Shown here: in pieces, positions 22,887-34,776 of the stretch
Layout: each line of letters begins with the position of its first letter
Position numbering within the stretch: position 1 is the stretch's first letter
From: Hymenopellis radicata
Taxonomy: Eukaryota > Basidiomycota > Agaricomycetes > Agaricales > Physalacriaceae
Direction of reading: 5' to 3'
NCBI GenBank assembly: GCA_015501595.1
Contig: JADNRX010000158.1
Location: 1-64,000, forward strand
Length of the DNA: 64,000 nucleotides
Translations under genes and position numbers: made by a program
Notes under the pieces: model-generated
Database searches by the model: none
Seen by the model: the letters and a program-made list of their open reading frames with translations, nothing else
Told to the model about the DNA's origin: nothing

Positions 22887-23957
22887 ATGGCCGATCTTTC
22901 CCTTTGCCTCCCACTGACTCGAGAATCTGTGCAATCTGCGTACGAGCTCATCCAAGCAAATGTCCACAGAACACCTGTTCTAACCTGCCAGACTCTGGAT
23001 CACATTGCATCCACTCCCCAGGCCCCGAATGCCGCTTCACCAAACATCCGTCTGTTTTTGAAATGCGAAAACTACCAGAAGATTGGCGCATTCAAGGCTC
23101 GTGGCGCATTCCATGCCTTGATCCGCCTTATCCAGCACTTGGGAGAGGACGAAGTGCGCCGCCGCGGTGTAGTTACGCATAGCTCAGGGAATCACGCACA
23201 GGCTCTCGCTTATGCAGCCAAAACGTATAACATTCCCGCACATATTGTTATGCCATCGATATCGACTCCATCCAAGATCGCAGGGACCAAGTCCCATGGC
23301 GCTCGTGTCATTTTCTCTGGGTCAACCAGTGACGAGCGAGAAGCGGTTGTGGCAGAGGTGATTGAGAAGACTGGTGCCATACTAGTGCCTCCGTACGACC
23401 ATCCGGATATCATCCTCGGCCAGGGAACTGTAGGTCTCGAACTGGAAGCGCAGATTCGCGAGCTGCAAAGACCCCCACTTGACGCGGTCATCACGCCTCT
23501 GGGTGGTGGAGGACTGTTATCCGGGGTCACGACATACTTTTCTCCGACGAGCACACGCGTATTCGGCGCGGAGCCGTCTTTCCAAGGAGCCGATGACGGA
23601 AGGCGCGGGCTGGAGGCAGGTCGACGCGTAGAGTCTGTCAAGACGTTGACGATCGCAGATGGGTTAAGGACGCCTGTTGGATTAATCCCGTGGTCGATCA
23701 TTTCAGACAAGGACAAGCTAGCGGGATTATTCAGTGTATCGGAGGACGAGATAAAGGCTGCGATGAAACTTGTCTTGGAGCGCATGAAGGTCTTCATAGA
23801 GCCTTCTTCCGCGGTACCCTTGGCGGTTGTCCTCTTCAACGAAGATTTCCGGAAGCTTGTCGAGAAGGAAGGTGGTGAGAAGGGATGGGATATCGGTGTC
23901 GTGTTTAGTGGGGGGAACACTACAGTTGAGGCAATAGCCAAACTGTTTGGGGCCTAA
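22887..23957 (+). CDS. Serine racemase/threonine dehydratase-type PLP enzyme
   Basis: A single exon of 357 codons (356 residues). The ATG at 22887 is in a strong context (CCCATGG) and gives the usual start, an LTRESVQSAYELI-type helix followed by HRTPV. The PLP lysine lies in FKARGAF. SSGNHAQALAYAA binds the substrate carboxylate, GGGGLLSG is the phosphate-binding loop and SGGNT closes the C-terminus. Enzymes of this group racemise or deaminate serine/threonine in the cytosol. Whether this one mainly racemises or deaminates cannot be told. It is the intact partner of the pseudogene at the left edge. The longer in-frame ATG at 22830 is less likely. Confidence 0.88.
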   Translation: MADLSLCLPLTRESVQSAYELIQANVHRTPVLTCQTLDHIASTPQAPNAASPNIRLFLKCENYQKIGAFKARGAFHALIRLIQHLGEDEVRRRGVVTHSSGNHAQALAYAAKTYNIPAHIVMPSISTPSKIAGTKSHGARVIFSGSTSDEREAVVAEVIEKTGAILVPPYDHPDIILGQGTVGLELEAQIRELQRPPLDAVITPLGGGGLLSGVTTYFSPTSTRVFGAEPSFQGADDGRRGLEAGRRVESVKTLTIADGLRTPVGLIPWSIISDKDKLAGLFSVSEDEIKAAMKLVLERMKVFIEPSSAVPLAVVLFNEDFRKLVEKEGGEKGWDIGVVFSGGNTTVEAIAKLFGA

Positions 23958-24432
23958 AGAGGTCAACAATGAAGTCCTTAAATTTGCCTCGAGGCAGATG
24001 TTCAATGTGGCGTCATCGACTCCATTGTCCTCACGCTCGCTTGATGGATGAAGCGGGTCATGAGACTCACTGCGTATCGTCCACTTGCAGCGCGTATGCC
24101 TTGTTCTGTACGTCTGACCTTTTGAATGGTGATTTGACACGCAACTATAGATTTTTCTTCTCCCAAGGCTACTTTGCTGTGACCGTACAATTACACGCCC
24201 TGAAGAATTGACCCTCCCAGTCCAAATGCTCCTTTGCCGCACCGTCGCAACGAGTCAGGTTCGAGATGAGAGAAAGTACCAATTGCTTTTGTTTCCTTAT
24301 TATGGAAATTCCTATGAGCCATTGTTTTCTAACACGCGCATACAACAGGATTGTTTCCTTCCCGTTTCCATCCAAGCGAAATCCTTAACAATTGGTTGGC
24401 GACGCGCAATGCTACATAAAGCCGACACAATC
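23958..24432. other. Intergenic region
   Basis: Between two genes in the same orientation. Contains the upstream region of the Clp1-like gene. No gene seen. Confidence 0.5.
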
Positions 24433-25305
24433 ATGCAGTTCGCAGCACCTCTAGCACCCAAGCCTCACTCAGCTCTACTCTCCACTCCGTTCGCAATGCC
24501 CGCTAAAGCTCTCCCCCACAACCCTCCCTCTCCTCAACGCCACGCTAAGGTCGAAGCCGCCGCCCAGCGCGCACGCCTGGTACAACAGGCATCAACATCT
24601 CGTCGCGTCCTCACTCGCGCCAGCCTCCCGCGACGGCTGATTCGTCCCCCACCACCACCAGCAGTCGACGATCCCATGTACATGCATTTCATGGACGTGA
24701 TTACACGCGATTTAGGAGCCCTGGCGCTGCAGTCGCTCGCCCAGACGTTCATTGCTGGCCCATCATCCATTAGCGACTTGCCGAGTTCCCTACCCGTCGA
24801 AATAGACGGAGCGTTCCCCGTAACGCATGCGCTCGCTATCTTTAGCCCTGCGAATGTGCGCATCAACGTCTTTCCGGTACACGAGACGATACTTCGTGTG
24901 CACTGCATGACCCTCCTTCCCTTCCCAGTAGTCGACAACATCCCGGAAGACCATGTTCCCGTCGTATTTCTCAGTCTGCCCCATCCCGAGAGCTACGTTC
25001 CGATATCCCAGTACCTTTACACGCATCGGCAAGATGTGCTTTTCGCTGCACTGTGCCCTGGTGTACAAGCTTTCGGCCACTCGCCGTTTCTGTCGAGTAC
25101 CCCACAGGTCAGACTGACTAAGGCCCTAGTCGTCAGTGCAGCCAAATCCCTTCGCGCGACGCGCCCAGTAATAGAGTCTATGCACTACATTCATGGTCTC
25201 TGGCACAACATGGTCGTTCTTGGCATTCACGATGATGGAATGTGGGAAGTTGTCCTTCTCGCGTACAGTCTCTATGCCTTGGCTGCCCTCGCCCCTTCTC
25301 ATTGA
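24433..25305 (+). CDS. Conserved basidiomycete protein, possibly Clp1 (clampless1)-like
   Basis: A 290-residue single-exon frame starting at ATG 24433 (MQFAAPLAPKPH); an in-frame extension to 24208 is possible but less protein-like. Residues 20-80 are basic and proline-rich (SPQRHAKVEAAAQRARLV, RRLIRPPPPPAVDDPMY). The rest is a compact domain with PVEIDGAFPVTHALAIF and VFLSLPHP. From memory this resembles the Clp1 family of agaricomycetes, which acts downstream of the A mating-type genes in clamp formation, but I cannot verify that. No catalytic motif or membrane segment is evident. The gene has no introns. Confidence 0.6.
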   Translation: MQFAAPLAPKPHSALLSTPFAMPAKALPHNPPSPQRHAKVEAAAQRARLVQQASTSRRVLTRASLPRRLIRPPPPPAVDDPMYMHFMDVITRDLGALALQSLAQTFIAGPSSISDLPSSLPVEIDGAFPVTHALAIFSPANVRINVFPVHETILRVHCMTLLPFPVVDNIPEDHVPVVFLSLPHPESYVPISQYLYTHRQDVLFAALCPGVQAFGHSPFLSSTPQVRLTKALVVSAAKSLRATRPVIESMHYIHGLWHNMVVLGIHDDGMWEVVLLAYSLYALAALAPSH

Positions 25306-25755
25306 ACATCCGGTCTCTTGATTGTACATATGCATCACCATCCCATGTAGCGTTTGTTCTATTTCTTCATGCATCTCAAACCATACTTTACCAATCACAA
25401 TGTATATTATTACCATGTATCCTATGCCTGCAAGACAATGGTATTGGCATTGAAACATTTTCATTGTGCGCTCCCATTGTCGAACGTAAGTAAGCATACA
25501 CGTGCGGAGACAATGACTCTGAGCTTTTCGACCGCAACCGCGCCGGCGGATCGGTCCGACTCCCGAACAATGACTTCCTTCCAGCCTTCAAGGTGCATGA
25601 CAAGACTGCAACAAGGTGCAGGAGCTATAAAGGCATCACCATGGAACCTCTTCCCCAGACCGAGCTAGAGTGGCGTCTCAAGAGTAAGCATCTAACCGTA
25701 CACTTTCTTACCGTATTTTGACGCGTTCTTTCCGACAGCTTTCTAGCGCGCAGTG
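25306..25755. other. Intergenic region
   Basis: Gap before the F-box-like gene. An ATG near 25640 opens a short frame ending in GTAAGC, but no splice in phase with the next gene was found. No gene called. Confidence 0.45.
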
Positions 25756-27030
25756 ATGTCCTCCGGATCCGGGCTCTCTCAGGAGCTTTTCGACCTCATC
25801 GTTGACAATGTCCGTTCCATCCTTGGGCGGTCCGCCGCCCAGGCTCCTCTTCTCTCTCTCCTTCAGGCTGCGCGCTGTTTCGGTCCTCGTTGCCGAAAAT
25901 ACATCTATAAAAACATTAAATTGTCTGTCAGACTCGATTCTGGCGTCCTTGACGAGTCGATGAAGAGGCGCAACTTGCGCCTTCTCGAGATTATTCAGGA
26001 TCCGTCCAACGACATCGGCCAGCTCGTCAAGCAGGTGACATACGATCTGTGGCTTGACTCTGACGAAGTTGTCCGTATTTTGGAAACTACAGCATGGGAT
26101 ACTCTCACCAGGCTGAAGCACCTTCTGGTCAACGTAGAGGATGTCGAAGTGGATTTCACCGGATACGAGCGCCTTCATGGCATTTACACCTCCAGAGATA
26201 TCGATTTTGATACGCCGCTTGCGCAGGCGCTCGCCGGAGTTCTCCCAACTGGCGCTTTCACAAAGCTGGAGATTACCTCCGTGAACCTCCATCCCGTGGC
26301 CCTTGTGGAAATGCTCTCCAAGTATCCGCACATTTCTGCGTTGAACTTGAGCAACATTACCTGCGATTTTCTAACGTCAGATCCGCGACTCGCAGGCCCT
26401 CCGTCCAACATAACCGATCTGGGTATCTTTGACACGGAGCTCCTTCACACTGATATTGCGGGACTCCAGAACTTTTTCTCTGGCGTCCGGCGCCTCATTC
26501 TCCTTTCCGTAACTTTGAATGATGAAATGATTGTCGGCTGGTACCATTTGCAGGATTTCCTCGCCACAATCAAGCAACTAGACGAGCAATATCTCGACCT
26601 TAGTTCTCTTGCTGATGGTACGAATCATAACACTTCGAATTATTCGGTCTCATACTTTCTTTTAGGACCATGGCTTCCGGAAATGTTACGGGCTTCTTCT
26701 CTATGGCTCGAGGTGGGCAAACCTGCCCAGTTGACTCTTTTTTCAGAATCTTTGGTGGCCGAGGTTGATTTTCCTATCAATCTACGACGATTGGCGGTCA
26801 TGGGGCACTATGACTGGGACCCGACGGAGTGGCGTGTTTTAGCCCATGCCCTGTGCAATCCACGTCTGTCAATGGTGGCGGTCGCTATTGTCATTAATTG
26901 TGCATGCCGCATCGTTGATAAGCGACGGATTGAAGAGACGAGAAAGTACTTCAACGAGTGTCGGGCGAAGGTGACTGTTAAATGTCTGGCGAGAAACCAG
27001 TGGCATCTGTACCGACACGCCTTGTATTAG
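25756..27030 (+). CDS. F-box-like protein
   Basis: A single-exon protein of 424 residues. The N-terminal 50 residues (LSQELFDLIVDNV ... LLQAARCFGPRCRKYIYKNI) have the helix pattern of the degenerate F-boxes common in agaricomycetes. The remaining 370 residues lack clear LRR spacing but contain periodic leucine-rich strands, for example SKYPHISALNLSNI. Such proteins are thought to be SCF ubiquitin-ligase adaptors. The target is unknown. ATG 25756 follows a GTG and has A at -3. Confidence 0.6.
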   Translation: MSSGSGLSQELFDLIVDNVRSILGRSAAQAPLLSLLQAARCFGPRCRKYIYKNIKLSVRLDSGVLDESMKRRNLRLLEIIQDPSNDIGQLVKQVTYDLWLDSDEVVRILETTAWDTLTRLKHLLVNVEDVEVDFTGYERLHGIYTSRDIDFDTPLAQALAGVLPTGAFTKLEITSVNLHPVALVEMLSKYPHISALNLSNITCDFLTSDPRLAGPPSNITDLGIFDTELLHTDIAGLQNFFSGVRRLILLSVTLNDEMIVGWYHLQDFLATIKQLDEQYLDLSSLADGTNHNTSNYSVSYFLLGPWLPEMLRASSLWLEVGKPAQLTLFSESLVAEVDFPINLRRLAVMGHYDWDPTEWRVLAHALCNPRLSMVAVAIVINCACRIVDKRRIEETRKYFNECRAKVTVKCLARNQWHLYRHALY

Positions 27031-27488
27031 ACCTGCTTATAAACTCGATGTTGCACATAGACGATGGACGCTCACAGCTCTTAGCAACTCCGCTCTCAAG
27101 GGGTTGGTCTTGACCATCATTCCCGCAGTCGTGGGTAGTTCGGAGGCACTCGAAGGAGTTCAAGCAGAGGTACCACTATAACGTGGGGTACGGTCGTGCT
27201 CAAGCTGTCTCAACATGACTTTCAACGACCCGAACGGAGTCGATGTTACGTCCAACCTTGGAAAGTTTGGATACAAGGACTCGATGACAAAGTACTTTTG
27301 GCTGGAACGAGAAGCCTTACCAAACCCGCGCTGCACCCACAGAAGACGACAACGGCTCGCGCTCAAAACGACTTGTCTAGTTTGATCATCCTTGTAGACC
27401 ACTGTAGAAAGAAGCTCCGGTATTGTTTCAATTCATAAAGATTCTCAACCTGCTCATCAACTCATGAACAATAACAATATAATTCAGT
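27031..27488. other. Intergenic region between convergent genes
   Basis: Convergent 3' flanks of the F-box-like and FAR-17a/AIG1-like genes. No gene supported. Confidence 0.5.
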
Positions 27489-28372
27489 TTACGGATGCAA
27501 CACGTTCAAAACGCGGAGAGAGATGTAGGCAATAGCCGTAGCACCTGCGTATATACCAAGTCGTACTTCCACAGCATTGTTCAAGAACGGATAGGGAACT
27601 ATCATTATTCTGCTCAACACAAATTCAATCGAACGCGTATAAAAAGCACTCACAAACTCCGTTGATACTTGAACAGTATTCCTCCCAAGACGTGTAGAGC
27701 ACAGTGACCAAGATAGACAAAGGAAGCGCGTACGACGACACTGTCTTTCGGGAATACTTCTTCTCGAAGAGCATAAAGTCCAAGACCAATGCCAGGCCGG
27801 GAAGGGCGTGTAGTCCAAGGTCAACAGAGAGCGGGATATGGAAAAGGTCAGGTGCTTGGGAAGACGACGTAATGTCTTCCACCGAGGCCTTGGGCAGTAT
27901 TAAGCTCGGAAACACGGAGATGAGAGACCAGTAGATAGTCGAGACGACAGCCTCAAGCTAGTCAACCAATTATTAGAGTTGGATCGTAGGCCCACATTGA
28001 GATGACTTACGGGCATGGCCACCATGATAAGAAATCGCTTGATGGATCGAAAAACTAGTCGTTTCCTTCATTCAGTTGCTGAGCATCTCCAGTGTGGTGG
28101 ATGACCTTACCCGTTACACGCGGAAACGCGTCGACGAGGATGCCGAAGCCCATTGCGGCGACGGCGACGAACAGTCTACAGGGATAATGGTCGTAAGCTC
28201 AATACAGCGTTGCGACAGCGCGTTCTTACCCGTGGACTGTCAGAAATTGGGAGCTTCCGCCGAATTGACCCCCGAACAATGTGCCATGGGGATTCAACGG
28301 GGTGATGAACGCAGCGAGCATGCCGGTAATTGCACCAGCATGAAGTAGAAATGCAGCTACTCGAGAAGCCAT
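27489..28372 (-). CDS. FAR-17a/AIG1-like membrane protein
   Basis: Five exons (28372-28230, 28175-28111, 28054-28011, 27957-27654, 27598-27489) sum to 666 nt, giving 221 residues with an open frame throughout. The order of features is that of the FAR-17a/AIG1 family: an N-terminal helix, GGQFGGSSQFLT, several hydrophobic helices (STIYWSLISVFPSLILP), the D.GLHALPGLALVLDF segment with the family's conserved His, and a C-terminal helix ending ISLRVLNVLHP. Animal members hydrolyse fatty-acid esters of hydroxy fatty acids in the ER membrane using Thr and His. Function in fungi is not established. Confidence 0.8.
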
Positions 28373-28932
28373 CCTGTTGGTATGATGATGAGGTGGGACG
28401 AGGCCGCGGTAAGTGGGCCCCGGATGACATATGACTGATGAGTGCACTGTACAGGACGACGAGCTCCGGTACCTGCTTTCGGATTTAGTGATGCGATCAT
28501 TCCTCCACCATGCGTCGAGAAAGTTGGGCACGCTGACTGTGTCGTATAACGATGTCCATGCTATCAAGTACCATTGTAAACTTCATTCTTTCGATCTTAC
28601 CGCAACGCTCTGTCTCATCCGGTCACGACGGGTGCTCTCGAGCTCCCCTTCGTATATGGTATAAACATGAAAGTAAAAAGAGAGCAAGAGCACATTGGTG
28701 GTCAAACTTCCGGCCCGGCAGGCAAGGTCGCGTCGTATACGCCACGTGGGTTTGACTCTGCTTACACGATGTTTCTCCCGTACAAGACTTTCAAGACTTG
28801 ATATAAAAGCTTGCCGCTTCATCTCATGAACGATACTGCAGCGGGGACTGTGCAATGAAGCTGAGTTTGGGTATTACTTATAACACATTCCTCCATCGCT
28901 TTTAATAGGCATCCAGGGATTCCGTTATGTAC
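28373..28932. other. Intergenic region
   Basis: Upstream of the FAR-17a/AIG1-like gene and 3' of dephospho-CoA kinase. No gene seen. Confidence 0.5.
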
Positions 28933-29752
28933 CTATCCAACCTTCGGCTTCAGTTGGGACCCAAATCGCCGTTTCAACGCGCGCAACGATAATATACAAA
29001 CAGCAGACAAGATCCCAAAAGGTGGTACAAGCCAGCTGAGCGACCACGACCACCCGGCAGATTTTCTCATGCCATCCACAAACACATTGACCTGATTCTT
29101 CAAGTCTTCTCTTGACCCCGAATTATCGATCGCTATATCGGCATATTTGACTTTCTCGGTTATTGACAGCTGCGATAAAAGTCTTGACGACGCTTCCTCG
29201 CGTGTGGAGCCATCGCGCCGCATCAGCCGCTCTAGTTGAACATCCTCCGGACTGAAAGGACAATTAGTCTCGCTCACAAGCCGCTCGCCAGATGAACTAA
29301 CCAATGAACAACTGCGACTTGCGCAACCAGCTTCCAAAGCGGTCCCTCTATCAGCAGCGGAACGTCTAGGACACAGTACTTGTTCCCCTTGAGCCAGTAC
29401 TTGACTACTTCCCAAAGCATAGTTCGCCGAATCGCAGGGTGCAGGATACCATTTAGCTTGCGTCTCTTGACGTCGTCGTTGAAGATAATCGATCCTAGTT
29501 GCTTGCGGTCCAAGGACCCATCCGGCAGGAGGACCTGATCCCCAAAGAAAGCAACGATCTTCTTTAGTCCTTTCGAACCTGGCTCAACGACACGGCGAGC
29601 AATAACGTCCGCATCGACGATAGGGACGCCTTTCTCCCGCAGGATGGAAGACACAGTAGATTTCCCAGTAGCAATACCGCCAGTCAGACCGACAACTTGG
29701 GGAGATTCGTCAGCACAGAGCGAGAACGGGAGTACAGCCGCGTACCATACAT
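28933..29752 (-). CDS. Dephospho-CoA kinase
   Basis: Three exons (29752-29746, 29695-29302, 29251-28933) total 720 nt, giving 239 residues. The first exon is only 7 nt (ATG TAT G) and joins to produce MYVVGLTGGIATGKSTVS, containing the P-loop GGIATGKST. DADVIARRVV, VLDVPLLIEG and, across the second splice, VVHCPEDVQLERLMRRD are the expected substrate and lid elements. A hydrophobic helix near the C-terminus (SLSWLVPPFGILSAVCI) suggests a membrane anchor, as seen in eukaryotic homologues. It phosphorylates dephospho-CoA in the last step of CoA synthesis. It is divergent from the F-box-like gene, with 160 bases between starts. Confidence 0.92.
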
Positions 29753-29912
29753 GGCCGTCGGCTTTCAAAAGTCGGATTTGCTTCCGAGTGGGGATCATCA
29801 ACCCACGTGACTGGAACTATGCTATTGGCGGCAGCGGCCGCGGCGCGCCGCTGCAACCCTGACTGACGGCGTTCTCCCACTGTTGTAGCCTCCCTTTCTC
29901 TCCCAGGACGCA

Positions 29913-30879
29913 ATGCCCCCTGTCGAAGTGCTGATTGAAATCCTTCTGTATGCGATACCCATACACCCCGAGGTCACGTCTATTTTATGCACAAGCTCTC
30001 TCTTCCTCCTCGTCTCCCGGAACATCCTCCACCAAAGTCTGCACTTTCGCAGTGTCTCCCAGCTAGCCAAGTTCGCCGAGGCTCTGCGGGTCTCTTCGCT
30101 GGCATGCTCTCCTCGCAACATCGCGGTAGACATCGCCGGGGGCGCGTCGGGCGCGATATTTCCTGCCTTGGACGCCACCCTGGAGCGGATTTGCAGCGAC
30201 CCGGCTGCCAGAATGACCGACAGTGGCACAGGTCGCAGGCTAGAGCTCGATCATCTCCGTCTGGTCGTCAACTCCCACATTGGTGATCCGCATCCCGAGA
30301 AGGTCTTCGATGCCTTGAACAGAGTCAAGTACGTCGATCTCTGCTTCCAAGACGGCGATCATTCAATAGATGAATACAGTCCTGCTCGTTTTCTCTGGAC
30401 GGGGCCAGATCCCCCACATCACTTCTCCACGGCAGTATGGTCCCTCTGCTAGATTCCACGTCGAGCACTCACCATCGCCATAGATTGTCGCGACAGTAAC
30501 ACCCCATCTGTTTTCGGCATTGTCGAAATGGTCAAATCTACAGCACCTCACGTTGACCAACATGGCGTTCTATCCCTCCTCCGCGAAGCAGCCGCAGCCG
30601 CTTCCGAACATTCCATCTCTACGGTCCTTTTATCTTGGACAGGTAGTCTGTTTGCATGCAACAGCAGTTGCGGCTTATCTCGTAGGCAGTGCCGACTCCT
30701 TGCAAACCATGACGTTGGTGGACGTCTACCACGAGAGCATATGGGGACCCAGAGTGAAGAAAGATCATGTTCTCGCCGCCGTCCCGGAGGAGCTGAGGGA
30801 CGCGATCAGTCCGCTTCTCTGCGTCGGATCAAAGACTGAACGAATCATGGGGGGAGATCCCTTTCACCCCGAGTGGTGA
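29913..30879 (+). CDS. F-box-like protein
   Basis: Two exons (29913-30434 and 30484-30879, intron GTATGG...ATAG) give 305 residues. The N-terminus PPVEVLIEILLYAIP ... TSILCTSSLFLLVSRNIL has the F-box-like helix pattern. The remainder has short leucine-rich strands (LQHLTLTNMAF, SLQTMTLVDVYHE) and ends DPFHPEW. Probably an SCF adaptor; target unknown. Good phase and a clean intron support a real gene. Confidence 0.7.
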
Positions 30880-31383
30880 ACGCTTCCGAGATTGAAATGT
30901 AAGGATTTACACTTTAGACTCGTTCAAATAGTCCTGACTGAAATAGCTAGCGATCCGAATACATCGCAGCTAACAACATCCAGGCTACCTCTGTCATATT
31001 CCCGCATGTATGATATCCAATGTGCTCCGACCTCCAGATTTAATGTGCCATCACTTGTATTACATGTATCTTCTATGGGTTGACTGCTATACTTATTTAT
31101 TGCAATAATACTGTACACTGTTGGACGCTTTGACAGGAGCAGCACCCCGTAGGGGATGCCCTGGGCCCCAACAGGGAGTAGCAGCTTGCACGAGAGCGCG
31201 GGAAGTGTAGAAAAGTGCATTGCCGTACATGAAGGTAGCGACGGGCATAGCATGGCGAAGGCAGCAGCAGTCACTGCTGCCTCGTAGATCGACTGAGAAG
31301 CTCTGTACTGTGCTGTCGAATTTGGGGATATTGTAGCAGGCGCGGCTTGGCGGAAAGCACGCTCAACGTACGAAACGCGAGCC
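30880..31383. other. Intergenic region
   Basis: 3' flank of the F-box-like gene. A short AT-rich segment near 31080-31110. No gene supported. Confidence 0.45.
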
Positions 31384-31620
31384 TCATCCTTCTCTGCGTT
31401 CGCGTCTTGATGATGGACTCATTTGAAGTAGCATAGTCTCCTCGCGTGTCGGAATTAGTGAATCCGCCCAACCGGCGTGTTCTGGAATTAACGTGAAATT
31501 CATCATACGTCCTATGCGCAGTGTTCGCATATCTCGATATTCTTCCTGTTGCGGCAGGCGACGGGCGACTTCATCCGTAAGTCCACAAACATCCTTCAAT
31601 CTATGTTTAGCAGTCAGCGT
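31384..31620 (-). pseudogene. Exon-like fragment, possibly QCR7/UQCRB-related
   Basis: After an acceptor-like ACATAG the frame reads DEVARRLPQQEEYRDMRTLRI ... PEHAGWADS before ending. RRLP, a spaced tyrosine and the RI pattern resemble the 14 kDa subunit 7 of the cytochrome bc1 complex, but no complete gene can be assembled around it. A second, more degraded copy lies at about 37850-38085, so the segment has been duplicated together with the end of the fucose synthase gene. The assignment is tentative. Confidence 0.3.
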
Positions 31621-31655
31621 ACAGATCTGTAATCATCTGGTGAAGATGTGTCTAT

Positions 31656-33054
<1,399 letters not shown>

Positions 33055-33113
33055 GATGAAAGAGGAAAGGAAAGGGCGATTGCGCCACGTGAGCAGCTCA
33101 TTCTCATCTTGTC
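33055..33113. promoter_or_regulatory. 59 bp intergenic space between divergent genes
   Basis: Only 59 bases separate the start codons of GDP-L-fucose synthase (minus) and FAD synthetase (plus). The two genes must share a very short bidirectional promoter, or their promoters extend into each other's coding sequence. No TATA box is visible. A palindromic CACGTG core occurs at about 33087-33092 (CCACGTGAG). Confidence 0.5.
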
Positions 33114-34150
33114 ATGGATTTCGGCAAAATAGCAGACGACGTCTACTCGCTGGCGGCGTCGGATGATCCGTTAGCGTTGCTCGTCAAGGAGGCGCTGGAC
33201 GTCATTGAGCAAGGCTTGGATACCCATGGGTGCGTCGCCCGGCCCTCGGTTGTCACCACCCAGTCGGTAACATGACTTGAAGGCAGGATCGAATCTCAAT
33301 CAGCTTCAACGGCGGCAAAGACTGTCTGTCTCATTGTTCTGCTCAATGTTCATCGATTAACACAAAGATAGGCACCGTTCTACTCTATCTCTACGCGGGT
33401 GCACTAGCCCGCAGGTTCCCCGACGTGAAGCAAATACACGGCATCTACATTGCTGTGCCCTCTCCCTTCCCGGACCTGGAGAGATTCATCGACGATGCTG
33501 CTCAATCGTATAGGTTGGATCTATTCCACGTTACCCCCCCACCCGAGCCAGTAGAGAGCGTGATAACGCCCTCTCAAACGCCCACTTCCTCCGATTACAC
33601 GCTTTCCCGCCCGAAAGCCGCTGGCAAAGCCAAAGGCGGCCTTGGGATGCTACACGCTCTCGAAATATACAAGGAGCGCTTCCCACAAATAAGTGCCATT
33701 CTCATCGGCACGCGGCGAGGCGATCCTCACGGCGGTGAGCACTCTTCCAACAGTTCACGTGTTCCTTGACCTGATTTCATTCCAGCAAAGCTCTCGCACC
33801 GGAACATGACAGACCCGGGCTGGCCGTCCTTTGAACGCATCAATCCTATCATAAATTGGTCTTACGGTGACGTCTGGACCTTCCTACGGCAGTTCCACGT
33901 ACCGTACTGTTGTCTTTATGACCAAGGGTACGCGTCTGGTACTACGAATAGGATTCGAGTATGCTCACCGGATGTGGACAGATACACATCACTGGGTTCA
34001 ACGTACAACACCTTTCCCAACCCCGCGTTACTCGCGTCGGACGAGAATGAATCAAAGTATCATCCCGCTCACAAACTCTCGGACGGCAATCTAGAGCGAT
34101 CCGGTCGAGGGATGAATCCTTCGCCTATTCCAGCAACAGTGAAAGTGTAG
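33114..34150 (+). CDS. FAD synthetase (FMN adenylyltransferase)
   Basis: Multi-exon gene starting MDFGKIADDVYSLA. Exon joins give RISISFNGGKD then CTVLLYLYAGALARRFPDV, the PP-loop of the PAPS-reductase-like fold used by eukaryotic FAD synthetases. LIGTRRGDPHG, NPIINWSYGDVWTFLR and, across a last intron, YDQGYTSLGST then NTFPNPAL are the diagnostic flavin and ATP site motifs. It converts FMN and ATP to FAD in the cytosol. The C-terminus ends IPATVKV at 34150. The second exon appears to start at an AAG acceptor (GCAGGATC...), which keeps phase. The gene is divergent from GDP-fucose synthase. Confidence 0.9.
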
Positions 34151-34776
34151 CTAGCTGTTGCATTTTTCTTCTTGGGATTTAGACGGTTGTGAAGAAGAGA
34201 ATCAAGTTATGTTGTATGTAGAGCTCTAGTCCAATCTATATAATGCTAGCAGAATATCCAACAAGAGCTGCGAGTTTGTATCGGAAGTGGATTGTGAATA
34301 ATTAGGATCAGCGCGATGGCGGAAATAGCTTACTTGACGCGAAAATCGACTAGTGACAAAATTTAAATCAATGTGTGGTTCACACCACTCTTTATTTAAA
34401 GTATTCACCAACCATCTGGAGACACCAGAACACCAGTGCACTGCCGACAACGACACAACACTGATTCACCGCGAGTTCTTCAACCACCTGTCAGACACCA
34501 CTCACCCCCGATTCGTGCCCGTCTCCTTAAGTGACAACGCGGCGTTGTTTTGGTTGAAGGCTGTTTTGTTCGAGTGGAAGGCCGCACCCGTCGTGGCTCG
34601 ATGGATTTATCACACCTGTCGTAAGTGGAAGGCATTGACATTGGTACCCTCAGAAGTGCACGCTGACAACGCGATGATGGTTAGTTCTGGCAGTAGAATA
34701 CAGTTCGCGTTTGTATTAGGTAATGTGTTGGCCGCCCAGTCCTCGAGGGGACCTTTGGGTGTAATACTACTACAAC
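34151..34776. other. Intergenic region between convergent genes
   Basis: Convergent flanks of FAD synthetase and Mrd1. A plus-strand open frame runs through 34353-34841, but it overlaps the Mrd1 3' end, has no recognisable similarity and is not called. Confidence 0.45.

Larger units (their letters stand above)
18945..23240. repeat. Right arm of large inverted duplication
   Basis: This is the reverse-complement partner of 1-4345. It contains a frameshifted NmrA-like copy, an 873 bp transposon inserted after the duplication, the open version of the unrecognised short gene and the 5' part of the intact racemase-type gene. The duplication probably extends further into that gene, but its partner lies outside the window. 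Confidence 0.88.
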
